52,719 bases of DNA from Ectothiorhodospiraceae bacterium (GTDB lineage Bacteria > Pseudomonadota > Gammaproteobacteria > XJ16 > Halofilaceae): positions 1 to 52,719 of the forward strand of contig SLKC01000010.1 in NCBI GenBank assembly GCA_007134775.1. The letters are read 5' to 3'. The notes below the pieces were generated by a model. That model did not search any database. It was not told where the DNA came from and saw only the letters and a program-made list of their open reading frames with translations. Shown piece by piece: positions 36,246-45,866 of the stretch (its first letter is position 1; each line of letters opens with the position of its first letter). Both the position numbers and the translations under genes were made by a program.

Positions 36246-37169
36246 TCAAGACCCTTCGCTATTGGCGGCCACCAGGGTCCCGGCCTCGCCCGTCAGGATG
36301 GCCGCCGCATCTTCGAGACGGCCGATGCCGGCGACGCCACCGGTGGCGCGAACAAAAGCGCAGGCGGACTCGACCTTCGGCCCCATGGAACCGGCGGCGA
36401 AGTCCATCGCCTCCAGTGTGGCCGGTCCGGCGCGCCCGAGCGGCCGCTGTTGCTGGCTCCCCCAATCGGCAAAGACCGCTTCCACATCGGTGAGCATCAG
36501 GAAGGCGTCGGCGCCCACTTCGCGTGCGAGCAGTCCCGCGGCGCGATCCTTGTCAATGACGGCCTCGATGCCCTCAAGGTGCCCCTCTTCGCCGCGGATC
36601 ACGGGGATCCCACCACCACCGGTACACACGACGACCACGCCAGCGTCGACCATCGTGCGGATCACGCCGCCCTGAAGGAGCTTGCGCGGATGCGGTGACG
36701 GTACCACGCGGCGCCACTGCCCCCCTTGTTCCTCGACGAAATCCCAGCCGTATTCGCCGCGCAATTGTTCGGCGACTGCCGGCTCATAGACAGGACCGAT
36801 CGGCTTGGTCGGCGCCTGGAACGCCGGATCGTCCGGTGCCACTTCGATCTGGGTGAGCAGCGTGCCGCATGGGGTATCCGCGGGCAGCGCATTCATCAGT
36901 TCCTGTTCAATCAGGTAGCCGATCATGCCCGAGCTCTCCGCACCGAGGACATCCAACGGATAGGCGGCGACCTCCGTATAGGCGAGCGCCTGCAGCGCCA
37001 GCAGGCCAACCTGGGGCCCGTTACCATGGGCGACCACGATCTCGTGCGACCGGGCCAGCTCTGCCAGCGCACGCGCCGCCACGCGCACGTTACGGCGCTG
37101 GTTCTCCGCCGTCATCGGCTCGCCCCGCCGCAACAGGGCATTGCCCCCAAGGGCCACGACAACCCGCAT
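36246..37169 (-). CDS. arcC: Carbamate kinase
   Basis: A 307-residue amino-acid-kinase-fold enzyme making ATP from carbamoyl phosphate, the last step of the arginine deiminase pathway. The motifs VVALGGNALLRRGEP, VVAHGNGPQVGLLALQ, CTGGGGIPVI and AVIDKDRAA are those of ArcC. It starts four bases after arcB, so it is co-translated. Family-typical length. Confidence 0.95.
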   Translation of the reverse strand: MRVVVALGGNALLRRGEPMTAENQRRNVRVAARALAELARSHEIVVAHGNGPQVGLLALQALAYTEVAAYPLDVLGAESSGMIGYLIEQELMNALPADTPCGTLLTQIEVAPDDPAFQAPTKPIGPVYEPAVAEQLRGEYGWDFVEEQGGQWRRVVPSPHPRKLLQGGVIRTMVDAGVVVVCTGGGGIPVIRGEEGHLEGIEAVIDKDRAAGLLAREVGADAFLMLTDVEAVFADWGSQQQRPLGRAGPATLEAMDFAAGSMGPKVESACAFVRATGGVAGIGRLEDAAAILTGEAGTLVAANSEGS

Positions 37170-37173
37170 GATC

Positions 37174-38175
37174 TCAGCCCCCCAGCGTCGCGACCAGCAT
37201 GGCCTTGATCGTGTGCAGGCGATTCTCCGCCTGCTCGAACACCACCGACGCGGGTGACTCGAACACCTCGTCGCTTACCTCCATGCAGTCGAGACCATAC
37301 TCCTCATGGACCTTGCGACCGACCTTCGTCTCAAGATCGTGGAAGGCGGGCAGACAATGCATGAACTTCGCATGGGGATTGCCCGTACCCTCCATCACTT
37401 CGCGGGTCACGCGGTAGGGTTGCAACAAACGGATGCGCTCCGCCCACACGTCGTCGGACTCTCCCATCGATACCCACACATCAGTGTGGATGTAGTCGCA
37501 GTCCCGCGTGGCCTCCGCGATGTCCTCGGTCACGGTCACGGCGCCGCCCGTGCGCTCGGCAATCCCGCGGCATTGTTCGACAATCCCCGACTCGGGCCAG
37601 CACTCCTTCGGACCGGCGAGACGGATGTCCATGCCAATCAGGGCGGCGCCGACCATCAACGACGTGCCCATATTGTTGCCGACATCGCCGAGGAAACAGA
37701 ACTTCATGTCCGACAGATGCTTGTGTGTATACTCGCGCATGGTCAGCAGATCCGCCAGGATCTGCGTCGGGTGGAACTCATCGGTAAGGCCATTGTAGAC
37801 CGGCACGCCAGCGTTGTCGGCCAAGGTCTGCGCCGCCTTCTGACTGAAGCCGCGGTACTCGATGGCGTCGTAGAGGCGACCGAGCACTCGCGCTGTATCG
37901 CGCGTACTCTCCTTGTGCCCCATCTGCGTGCCGGTAGGCCCGAGATAGGTGACATTCGCTCCTTGGTCGAAGGCGGCAACTTCAAAGGCCGCTCGCGTGC
38001 GCGTCGAGTCCTTCTCGAAGATCAGTGCGATGTTGCGTCCGACCAGGCGCTGTTGCTCGAAACCGCCGTACTTCGCGGTTTTCAGCGACGCCGATAGACG
38101 CAGCAGGAACCGGATCTCGTCTGGCGTGAAATCGAGCAGAGAGAGAACGCTTCGACCGTGCAGATTGACTGCCAT
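37174..38175 (-). CDS. arcB: Ornithine carbamoyltransferase, catabolic
   Basis: A 333-residue enzyme converting citrulline and phosphate to ornithine and carbamoyl phosphate. The carbamoyl-phosphate loop STRTR is in [20 protein letters not shown], and the catalytic HCLPAFHD motif is present. The start (ATG 38175) follows GGGAGGTG. Operon position between arcA and arcC and length support the catabolic form. Confidence 0.95.
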   Translation of the reverse strand: MAVNLHGRSVLSLLDFTPDEIRFLLRLSASLKTAKYGGFEQQRLVGRNIALIFEKDSTRTRAAFEVAAFDQGANVTYLGPTGTQMGHKESTRDTARVLGRLYDAIEYRGFSQKAAQTLADNAGVPVYNGLTDEFHPTQILADLLTMREYTHKHLSDMKFCFLGDVGNNMGTSLMVGAALIGMDIRLAGPKECWPESGIVEQCRGIAERTGGAVTVTEDIAEATRDCDYIHTDVWVSMGESDDVWAERIRLLQPYRVTREVMEGTGNPHAKFMHCLPAFHDLETKVGRKVHEEYGLDCMEVSDEVFESPASVVFEQAENRLHTIKAMLVATLGG

Positions 38176-38206
38176 GATGCACCTCCCGTGCACCGCAAGT
38201 GCTGTG

Positions 38207-39433
38207 TCAGGCCGGATCGCGGCTCAGCGGACAGGTCATGCAGTGACCGCCACCGCGCCCGCGCCCGAGTTCCGCACCCGGCACAGTGATCACTTCCACA
38301 CCGGCCTTGCGCAACAGTGTGTTCGTGTAGGTATTGCGGTCATAGGCAACCACCACGCCGGGCTCCAGTGCAATCACGTTGTTGCCGTCATCCCACTGTT
38401 CACGCTCGGCCACATAGGCGGATCCGCCCGTACCGATGGCCCGCAGCTTGTTCACACCGATCGCCTTGGCCACCACCTCAAGGAACGGCTTCTTCTCCAT
38501 GACCGCTTCGATCCCGTTGCCATCATCGGTCGGCCCGAGGCTGTAGGCCGTGATGCGGTCGACGACTTCACTGAACACCGTGACCACATCGCGATCACAG
38601 AACGTGAAGACCGTGTCGAGATGCATGTACGAACGTTCTCGCGGCAACTGGCAGGCAATCACCCGCTCAGCGGCACCGGCTCGGAACAGTGACCGCGCAA
38701 TCTGGCCGACTGCCTGCGGGGTTGTCCGCTCGCCCATGCCGATCAGGACCACACCATTACCGATCGGCATCACATCGCCGCCCTCGCAGAAGGCCATGCC
38801 GTGATCCGTATCCGGATCGCCCCACCAGACCGGGAAATTGGCTGCACGAAAATCGGGATGGAACCGGTAGATGGCGGTGATGTTCAATGTCTCGAGGTGA
38901 CGGGCCTGCCAGCGCATCGGATTGAGGGTGACGCCACCAAAAATCCAGCAGGTGGTATCTCGAGTAAACAGGTGGTTCGGCAGCGGTGGCAGGACGAAGT
39001 CCTGGGGTGCCAGCACCGGGGCAAAGACCCCCTTCGCGTCGATCGGCAGCTCTGCCCGGCTCATGCCTCCCTCGAGGATGAGCGACAACGACTCGGCATC
39101 AAGCTCCATCAGATAGGCATGAAGATCGCCCGCCAGGCCTACCCCGACGGTATTCTCGTTGACCCGTCGGTCCAGCAACCAGCGCCGCGCCTCGGGATCC
39201 TGCAGTGTCTCCTCAAGCAGTTCGCGCAGGAACACGACCTCTGCCCCGCGGTGGCGGATCGCGTCGATGAAGGTCATGTGCTCCACGCGCGCCTGCTTGA
39301 CCCAGATCACGTCATCGAACAAGAGTTCCTTGCAATTGCGTGGCGTAAGTCGGTTCAGGGCCGCGCCAGGGCGATGCACCAGCACACGCCGCAGCTTGCC
39401 CACCTCCGAATACACACCGTACTGGATCGTCAT
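38207..39433 (-). CDS. arcA: Arginine deiminase
   Basis: A 408-residue guanidine-modifying enzyme hydrolysing arginine to citrulline and ammonium. The catalytic Cys398 lies in [14 protein letters not shown], with [12 protein letters not shown] and the HLDTVF His motif in place. ATG 39433 follows GGAGGGATGTC. It is the second gene of the operon, after the antiporter. Confidence 0.95.
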   Translation of the reverse strand: MTIQYGVYSEVGKLRRVLVHRPGAALNRLTPRNCKELLFDDVIWVKQARVEHMTFIDAIRHRGAEVVFLRELLEETLQDPEARRWLLDRRVNENTVGVGLAGDLHAYLMELDAESLSLILEGGMSRAELPIDAKGVFAPVLAPQDFVLPPLPNHLFTRDTTCWIFGGVTLNPMRWQARHLETLNITAIYRFHPDFRAANFPVWWGDPDTDHGMAFCEGGDVMPIGNGVVLIGMGERTTPQAVGQIARSLFRAGAAERVIACQLPRERSYMHLDTVFTFCDRDVVTVFSEVVDRITAYSLGPTDDGNGIEAVMEKKPFLEVVAKAIGVNKLRAIGTGGSAYVAEREQWDDGNNVIALEPGVVVAYDRNTYTNTLLRKAGVEVITVPGAELGRGRGGGHCMTCPLSRDPA

Positions 39434-39489
39434 GACATCCCTCCTGGTCGCCCCGCAACCGGGGAGCCGGCTGCGGGGCGGGTCCTCGC

Positions 39490-41232
39490 TCAATTCGTGT
39501 CTGCCGTCCCTGCACGTTCGTCGGTGATCGGTCTACCGACGAGCCAGACCAGTGCAACGATGCCAATCAGCCCCAGGATGAGGCCAAGCCAGACCGGCAG
39601 GCCCAGGCCCACAGGCAGCAGCCCCAGCACGATGGCAATCAGCCCCACACCCAGCGCATAGGGTAGCTGCGTATTGGTATGTTCGGCCACGCCGCAATGG
39701 GAGGTCGCAGCGGACAGCACCGTGGTATCCGAGATCGGCGAGGCATGATCGCCCCAGACGGCGCCCGCGAGTACCGCCGCGATGACCCCGTGGAGAATCG
39801 CGTAGCCCGACGCATCACCCATCCCGGCCTGCTGCAGGATGGTCCAGGTCAACGGCACAGCCAGTGGCAGCAGGATGCCCATCGTGCCCCAGCTCGTGCC
39901 GATGGCGAACGACATCGCCGCCGCCAGCACAAAGATGATCACGGGCATCAGGCCGGGCGGGATTGCCTCGCCCAGCATCCCGGCAAGGAAGTCCGCCGTG
40001 TCGAGCTCCTGGGTGACATCGGACAGCGCCCAGGCGAAGGTCAGAATGACCAACACCTCGAGCACGCCGCGCACCCCGGCGAACCACGCCCCCACGGTCT
40101 CCTGCATGCTCAGAATGCCCTGCCCCACGCTGAGCACCGCGGCGACCAGCACCGCCAGCAGCGACCCCCAGAGCAAGGTATTGAACGGATCCGCGCTGCC
40201 GATCACCTCGCGCAGATTGTCGCCCTCCCCCGTGATGAACAGCCCCGCGACGGTGGCCACGACGAGGACGACCACCGGCAACCAGGCATTGATCGTGCGC
40301 AGCGGGATCTCCGCCTTGGCGCGCAACTCATCGCCCGTATCGTCGGCCTCCTCGACTACCTCGTCGCCATAATTCAGGCGGCCCTCACGCGCGGCCTGGC
40401 GCTCGGCCTTCGCCATCGGCCCGAAGTCACGTCCGGTAGCGATCACCAGCCACATGAAGATGAACGCCAGAATCGGATAGAACATGTAGGGCAGCGCATT
40501 GATGAAGGCGCCGTAGGCGGCGATCTCATAGCCTTCGAGACCGCCCGTGGCGTCTCCGATCAGGCCCACCTGGAAGCCGACCCAAGTGGACACCAGCATC
40601 ACAGTAGCAAGCGGTGCCGCGCAGGTATCGACGACATACGCCAGCTTTGCGCGCGAGATCTTCAGACGGTCGGTCATCGGCCGTACGGCATTGCCGTGGA
40701 CCAGCATGCTGGAGTAGTCGTCAAAGAAGATCGCCGTACCGACGGCGCCGGATGCGACATTACCGCGGCGGCGATTATGCGCCCAGCCGACGATGTGATC
40801 GACGATCGCCTTGATGCCGCCGTTATGCGAGATGATGCCCACCATGCCCGCGATGAGCATGGTGAACACGATGATCGCCATGTTGTACGGGTCGGTCAGC
40901 GCGTCGATGATCCAGGTATCGAGCGCCGACAGCAGACCGTGCCAGATGCCGGTAATGGAAACGTCCCAGGCAAACCACGCGCCCACCCAGAGGCCGGCGA
41001 ACAGGGACGGAATCACCCGGCGCGTCAGCAGCGCCAGCGCGATGGCGACGATCGGAGGCAGGAGCGACAGCCATGTGCCTGTCGCGATCGTGCCCTCGCC
41101 ATTCTCGGCCCAGGCAGTCGCGGGCAGCAGGGCGACCGCGAAGGTGGCAATTGCCAGTGCGGAGGGCACAACCAATGCTCGTTCGCCGCATCCGCCGATG
41201 CGACGCACGGTGCTGATGAGATTCGGAATCAT
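39490..41232 (-). CDS. NhaC-family antiporter in the ADI operon
   Basis: A 580-residue membrane protein with a signal-like N-terminus and about 12 or more helices. It is of the NhaC Na+/H+ antiporter superfamily ([41 protein letters not shown] and [21 protein letters not shown]). It occupies the operon position usually held by the arginine/ornithine exchanger ArcD, which is missing, so it may carry out that exchange or couple Na+ to it. A Na+/H+ role in a haloalkaliphile is the alternative. AGGGAAG precedes ATG 41232; a 6-bp GGCCGG/CCGGCC hairpin lies just upstream. Confidence 0.82.
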   Translation of the reverse strand: MIPNLISTVRRIGGCGERALVVPSALAIATFAVALLPATAWAENGEGTIATGTWLSLLPPIVAIALALLTRRVIPSLFAGLWVGAWFAWDVSITGIWHGLLSALDTWIIDALTDPYNMAIIVFTMLIAGMVGIISHNGGIKAIVDHIVGWAHNRRRGNVASGAVGTAIFFDDYSSMLVHGNAVRPMTDRLKISRAKLAYVVDTCAAPLATVMLVSTWVGFQVGLIGDATGGLEGYEIAAYGAFINALPYMFYPILAFIFMWLVIATGRDFGPMAKAERQAAREGRLNYGDEVVEEADDTGDELRAKAEIPLRTINAWLPVVVLVVATVAGLFITGEGDNLREVIGSADPFNTLLWGSLLAVLVAAVLSVGQGILSMQETVGAWFAGVRGVLEVLVILTFAWALSDVTQELDTADFLAGMLGEAIPPGLMPVIIFVLAAAMSFAIGTSWGTMGILLPLAVPLTWTILQQAGMGDASGYAILHGVIAAVLAGAVWGDHASPISDTTVLSAATSHCGVAEHTNTQLPYALGVGLIAIVLGLLPVGLGLPVWLGLILGLIGIVALVWLVGRPITDERAGTADTN

Positions 41233-41317
41233 GTCGGCTTCCCTGGCCGGATACGCCGGCCCTTTCGTCTGAGCAATTCAAGGCTAACACTACACCAATG
41301 CGTGTGCATTCGCTGCA

Positions 41318-44047
41318 TCAAGTAGGCACGTCTTGCCCTGCGCCGCCATCGCGGCGACGGCGAAATATCGCCTTCTCCAGCTCCACCAGGACGAACAATG
41401 CGATACCGAAGGCGAGGATACGCAACCATTCGACGCTGCTGATCGCTGTCGTGCCGAACAGGAACTGCAGCGGCGGTGCGTAGGTGAACAGGGCCTGGAG
41501 CACGATGAGCCCCCCTACCGCGCCCAGCACCGCCCGGCTGCCGAACAGGCCGGCGCGGTTCACCACCGGCTCGAGGATGTAGCGGCTGTTGAACAGGTAG
41601 AAGAGCTGCCCCATCACCAGCGTGTTGATCGCCACCGTCCGCGCGAGTTCCACCTCGGCCCCCTGGTGTTCCATCCACAGGAAGTGGCCGAATGTGCCGC
41701 CGACCAGCAGGGCGGAGACGAAGCCGATCCGCCACAGCAGAAACCGCGACAGGATGGGCGTCCCGGGCGGTCGCGGCGGCCGCTCCATAACCCCGGGTTC
41801 GGTCGGCTCGAACGCCAGCGCCAGCGCCAGCGTGACCGCGGTGACCATGTTGACCCACAGCACCTGCACGGGTGTCAGCGGTAGCGTCAGGCCCAGCAGG
41901 ATCGCGGCGACGATCGTAAAGGCTTGGCCGCCGTTGGTCGGCAGCAGGAACAGAATGGCCTTGCGCAGGTTGTCATAGACGGTCCGCCCCTCCTCAACGG
42001 CGTGCGCGATCGACGCGAAATTGTCGTCAGCCAGCACCATCTCGGCCGCCTCCCGGGAGGCTTCCGTACCCTTGATGCCCATTGCCACACCTACGTCGGC
42101 GCGCTTGAGGGCCGGAGCATCGTTGACGCCGTCGCCCGTCATCGACACCACGTGATGATTGGCCTGGATGGCCTTGACTAGCCGCAGCTTGTGTTCCGGC
42201 GTCGTCCGCGCGAAGACGTCGACCTCCCCAACACGCCGTTTCAGTTCTTCGTCGGAGGTCTGTTCGAGGTCTTGTCCGGTCATCACACCGCCGTCACCGC
42301 CGATGCCGAGCTCCACGGCGATGGCGCCTGCCGTGATGCCGTGGTCCCCGGTGATCATCTTGACGCGGATGCCGGCGTCCCGGCATTCACGCACGGCGGC
42401 GACGGCCTCCTCGCGCGGCGGATCGGCGATTCCGCATACGGCGACCAGGACGAGCCCACCGTCTTCGACGTCACTGAACTCCAACGTACGCTTGTCGGGC
42501 CCAGTCTCCCGGGTGGCGATCGCCAGAAGTCGCTGGCCGCGCCCGGCCACATCTGCCATCCACTTCTCCCAGCGTTCGCGATCGAACTCGCGGTCGCCAG
42601 TGGTCGTGCGTTCCCGGTCGCAGAGCGCCAGCACGCGCTCGGGCGCCCCCTTGAGGTAGAGGAATGTCCCGCCATCGGCGTGATGATGGTGCAGGGTCAC
42701 CATGAACTTGTACGCTGCTTCGAACGGGATTACGTCATCGCGCGGATAGGTTTCGTTCGTCTGCCGCTGATCCAGGCCGCCCTTGAGGGCGGCCGTGACC
42801 AACGCCCCCTCCGTCGGATCACCCTCCATGATCCACGCGCCGTCGCGGCGGTGGACCTCCGCGTCATTGCACAGCAGCATTGCATGCAACGTCTCGGCGA
42901 GCACCGCCTGCTCCAGTGGCTCGACGTCACCGCCCTCGCGCGTGAATCCGCCGCGGGGCTCGTAGCCCACGCCATCGACGTCGAACTCGTCCTCGGCGGT
43001 GATGATCGCCTTCACAGTCATCTCGTTGCGGGTCAGTGTGCCGGTCTTGTCCGAGCAGATCGTGGTCACCGAGCCCAGGGTCTCGACGGCGGGCAGCCGG
43101 CGGATGATGGCCTTGCGTGCCGCCATACGCTGGACTCCGATGGCCAGCGTGATGGTCATGATGGCGGGCAGGCCCTCGGGGATCGCCGCCACCGCAAGGC
43201 TAACCGCGGCCAGAAAGGTCTCGAGGATGTCGTAGTCGCGTACCCAGTATCCGAAGGCGAACGTGAGCGCGGCCAGTGTGACGATGGCCACCGATAGCCA
43301 GCGGCCGAAGCGCGCAATGTCCTGCAAGAGTGGTGTGGTCAGGGTCTCGACTTCGCCGAGCATGGCCGAGATGCGCCCGATCTCCGTCGCGCCACCGGTC
43401 GCCACGACCACACCACGCCCCTGGCCGAAGGTGACCAGCGTCCCGGAGAACGCCATCGAGGTCCGGTCACCGAGATCCGCATCGACCTCCACCGGATCCG
43501 TCTGCTTGTCGACGGCCAGCGACTCCCCAGTCAACATCGCCTCATCGATGCGCATGTTGTGCGTACGCAACAGGCGGAGATCAGCGGGCACCTTGTCGCC
43601 AGCATTGAGAAACACGACATCCCCCGGAACAAGCTCCTCGGCAGGAATCGTGCGGCGGTGGCCGTCGCGGAGGACGAGTGCTTTCGGCGACAGCATATCG
43701 CGGATGGCGTCGAGCGCCCTCTCGGCCTTGCCTTCCTGGACGAAGCCGATGATGGCGTTGATCAGTACGACGCCGAGGATGACCCCCGTATCGATCCAGT
43801 GCTGCAGCGCTGCGGTGCCCAGTGCCGCGGCGATGAGGATGTAGATCAGAACATTGTGGAACTGCAGAAGGAACCGGGTGAGTGAACTCTTGCGTGGCGG
43901 TGACGGTAACCGGTTGTCGCCGTGTGCCTTCAGACGTGTGGAAGACTCCGCAGCGTCTAGTCCATCTTCTGAGACACCCAACCTGTCCAGACAGACATCA
44001 ACTTCAAGACTGTGCCACGCGGCACGGTCGCGCGCATCATTGTCCAT
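41318..44047 (-). CDS. P2-type cation-transporting P-type ATPase (second copy)
   Basis: A 909-residue pump: N-terminal cation-ATPase domain, actuator TGES loop, TM4 motif IPEGLP, phosphorylation motif DKTGTLT, KGAPE nucleotide site, TGDGVNDAPALK hinge and C-terminal helices. In TM6 the motif reads NMVTAVTL where calcium pumps have NLVTDG, so the Ca-site Asp is Ala, and TM5 has TNGGQ in place of a Glu-containing motif. The ion is thus not predictable; Na+ or K+ are plausible. ATG 44047 is chosen with GGGAG 5 bases upstream. It is a paralogue of the pump at 45867-48623. Confidence 0.88.
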   Translation of the reverse strand: MDNDARDRAAWHSLEVDVCLDRLGVSEDGLDAAESSTRLKAHGDNRLPSPPRKSSLTRFLLQFHNVLIYILIAAALGTAALQHWIDTGVILGVVLINAIIGFVQEGKAERALDAIRDMLSPKALVLRDGHRRTIPAEELVPGDVVFLNAGDKVPADLRLLRTHNMRIDEAMLTGESLAVDKQTDPVEVDADLGDRTSMAFSGTLVTFGQGRGVVVATGGATEIGRISAMLGEVETLTTPLLQDIARFGRWLSVAIVTLAALTFAFGYWVRDYDILETFLAAVSLAVAAIPEGLPAIMTITLAIGVQRMAARKAIIRRLPAVETLGSVTTICSDKTGTLTRNEMTVKAIITAEDEFDVDGVGYEPRGGFTREGGDVEPLEQAVLAETLHAMLLCNDAEVHRRDGAWIMEGDPTEGALVTAALKGGLDQRQTNETYPRDDVIPFEAAYKFMVTLHHHHADGGTFLYLKGAPERVLALCDRERTTTGDREFDRERWEKWMADVAGRGQRLLAIATRETGPDKRTLEFSDVEDGGLVLVAVCGIADPPREEAVAAVRECRDAGIRVKMITGDHGITAGAIAVELGIGGDGGVMTGQDLEQTSDEELKRRVGEVDVFARTTPEHKLRLVKAIQANHHVVSMTGDGVNDAPALKRADVGVAMGIKGTEASREAAEMVLADDNFASIAHAVEEGRTVYDNLRKAILFLLPTNGGQAFTIVAAILLGLTLPLTPVQVLWVNMVTAVTLALALAFEPTEPGVMERPPRPPGTPILSRFLLWRIGFVSALLVGGTFGHFLWMEHQGAEVELARTVAINTLVMGQLFYLFNSRYILEPVVNRAGLFGSRAVLGAVGGLIVLQALFTYAPPLQFLFGTTAISSVEWLRILAFGIALFVLVELEKAIFRRRRDGGAGQDVPT

Positions 44048-44179
44048 TCGCACTCCCTTTACCGTACTGCCGGTGTATCGGTACCGAAACGCCTGGAGAT
44101 CATGCTCGTGGGCCTAAGCCAGGTCCACCTCAGCATGGCGGTGCAGACGAAATCTTCGACTCCTTTGGAGAGAGCATAA

Positions 44180-44247
44180 CCGCAAATCGCGGAAATGGGG
44201 TCGCGGATTGCGGCCGCTTCTCATGTCGTTGTAACCCCATAGGGGTT
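44180..44247. repeat. Two inverted repeats between the thiol-redox gene and the second ATPase
   Basis: AACCCC-ATA-GGGGTT (44233-44247) is a perfect 6-bp hairpin. CCGCAAATCGCG/CGCGGATTGCGG (44180-44191 and 44202-44213) is a 12-bp stem with one mismatch and one G-U pair. Both lie in the 243-base gap and could end or attenuate transcription coming from the upstream genes. No clear promoter was seen. Confidence 0.45.
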
Positions 44248-44296
44248 GGCGACAGCGCCCACAATTCGTGTTGACTCCGGACCGAGAATATCCTGC

Positions 44297-45802
44297 TCAC
44301 CACTCGTCCCCAATGCGCAATCCGAGCTTCGGCAACAGGCAGCGATGCAATATCAGGATGAGAACCGTCACACCCGCGGCGGCGGCGAATACACCCAGCG
44401 CACCGCGGATGTCGTGCATCAGGTCGGGGGCGACGACCAGCACACCGGCCAGGGCCAGCATGATGATGCCGCCGATGAGCTTGAGGACGCGTCCGTGGCG
44501 TTCTTCGAAGCGGTCGACACGCATGGTGGTCAGCGCGATAAAGAAGATCACCAACTCGATGGTCAGATAGATCAGAAGATAGAGACCGAGCAGGAATGCG
44601 AAAAACAACCAGTCGATATTGTGACTGGCCACAATACCACTCCACAGCACCGGAAAGCCGGCGGTACATGGCAGTTCGATAAAGGCGATGCCGGCCGCCA
44701 TCAGCGCAGTCGCACCAATGAGCGCCGGCATGGAACGACCATTGGCTATCAGGCCGCGGATCCTTCTGTAGATACCCGGCTTGTGCCTTTCGTCGATGGT
44801 AAAGGAGAGGCCCCGCTGAAACCAGAAATAATCCTTGATATTGACCACGGCAAATACTAGAGCGAACAACGCCACTACCGGATAGATCCAACCAGCCATC
44901 CGCATCAGGTTAAGCGCGCCGAATACCCCGGTGATGAACATGCCATAGATTGCCGCGGTGACTGTCAGGAACGTCAAACCCACCACCAGGATGCGCCGGC
45001 GCGAACCGGAGTGGATGACCAGCGCCAGCAAGATGGTCAACACCCACAGCGAGCAGGGATTGAAGCCGTCGACGAAGGCGATCATCGCCGTTGACACCGT
45101 TACCGGTTGCATCATCAGATCGATGGTACCGGCCAACGGTACATTGAAAGTGAGCGATTCGCGCTCAGTCGCAACTGCCTCGAAGCGCTCACTGGTATCG
45201 CGCGAATCCGGGCAGTGGTCACTCTCCAGGCAGCGTTCCACGTGGCTGGCAATCTGGCGGCGTATCATCGCGCCATCGCCGATCCAGGCCCGGCCACCGA
45301 CGAACACGGCGGGCACGGAATCCGCACCCACACCGTGCACGGCAGCTACTTCAAGGAAAAGCGCCCGGGCCTGTGCGTCGGTGTGGACCTCGTAGCTTCT
45401 CACCATCAGCGCGTCGTGCGCGTCGTCGAGCGATTGAAGGAACGGCTTTTGTGCTTGACAGTGCGGACAGGTATCGCTGACGAATACCAGCATGTGCAGC
45501 GGTTCATCATCGGCGAGTACCATTCCGGAAATCGACCAGATCGTCAGCACGATCAATACAAAACGCATCGGCAAGGTCATGCGGGGCTCATGGAATAGGG
45601 AGCCCAACGGGATCCTCCTCAGGATCCCGATACCCCCCCGGGGGCGGATCAACAAGCGGGGCCATCCGGTGCGTCCCGGCCCCTGCACATACGGAAGACC
45701 ACCGCGCGGATCCCATTCCTCGACTTCGACGTGGTCGCGCTCGGGCTCGCACTGCCCGCACGCTGGAAACTCGCCCACGAAGGAAGGAAGCCTGAAAGTC
45801 AT
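44297..45802 (-). CDS. Thioredoxin-domain / CcdA-DsbD-like thiol-redox membrane protein
   Basis: Up to 501 residues. A signal-like segment (MRFVLIVLTIWSISGMVLADD) leads to a thioredoxin or glutaredoxin-type domain with C-P-H-C (FVSDTCPHCQAQKPFL). A DsbD/CcdA-like membrane part carries the paired cysteines FNPCSLWVL and LPCTAGFP. It would pass electrons across the membrane to a periplasmic thiol. The start is ambiguous: ATG 45802 has a strong GGAGG-rich site but puts 74 residues before the signal; TTG 45607 has AGGAGG 6 bases upstream, partly inside a hairpin; ATG 45580 has none. It lies between two P-type ATPase genes in one direction. Confidence 0.75.
   Translation of the reverse strand: MTFRLPSFVGEFPACGQCEPERDHVEVEEWDPRGGLPYVQGPGRTGWPRLLIRPRGGIGILRRIPLGSLFHEPRMTLPMRFVLIVLTIWSISGMVLADDEPLHMLVFVSDTCPHCQAQKPFLQSLDDAHDALMVRSYEVHTDAQARALFLEVAAVHGVGADSVPAVFVGGRAWIGDGAMIRRQIASHVERCLESDHCPDSRDTSERFEAVATERESLTFNVPLAGTIDLMMQPVTVSTAMIAFVDGFNPCSLWVLTILLALVIHSGSRRRILVVGLTFLTVTAAIYGMFITGVFGALNLMRMAGWIYPVVALFALVFAVVNIKDYFWFQRGLSFTIDERHKPGIYRRIRGLIANGRSMPALIGATALMAAGIAFIELPCTAGFPVLWSGIVASHNIDWLFFAFLLGLYLLIYLTIELVIFFIALTTMRVDRFEERHGRVLKLIGGIIMLALAGVLVVAPDLMHDIRGALGVFAAAAGVTVLILILHRCLLPKLGLRIGDEW
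45609..45628 (-). repeat. Perfect hairpin overlapping an alternative ribosome site
   Basis: GGGATCCT-CCTC-AGGATCCC (plus-strand reading) is a perfect 8-bp stem with a 4-base loop. On the minus strand the loop and 3' arm contain GAGGAGG, the Shine-Dalgarno for the possible TTG start at 45607. The hairpin could mask that site. Confidence 0.5.
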
Positions 45803-45866
45803 CCTCACCCCCCCCTCCTGGTCGGTCCGCCGCCACTCGAGAGAGAAGTCGCTTGAGCAGCGAGAA

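Noticed and set aside
41233-41317. FNR/ANR box for the arginine deiminase operon
   Set aside because: Expected from other bacteria, but no TTGAT-N4-ATCAA-like sequence is present here; only small hairpins.
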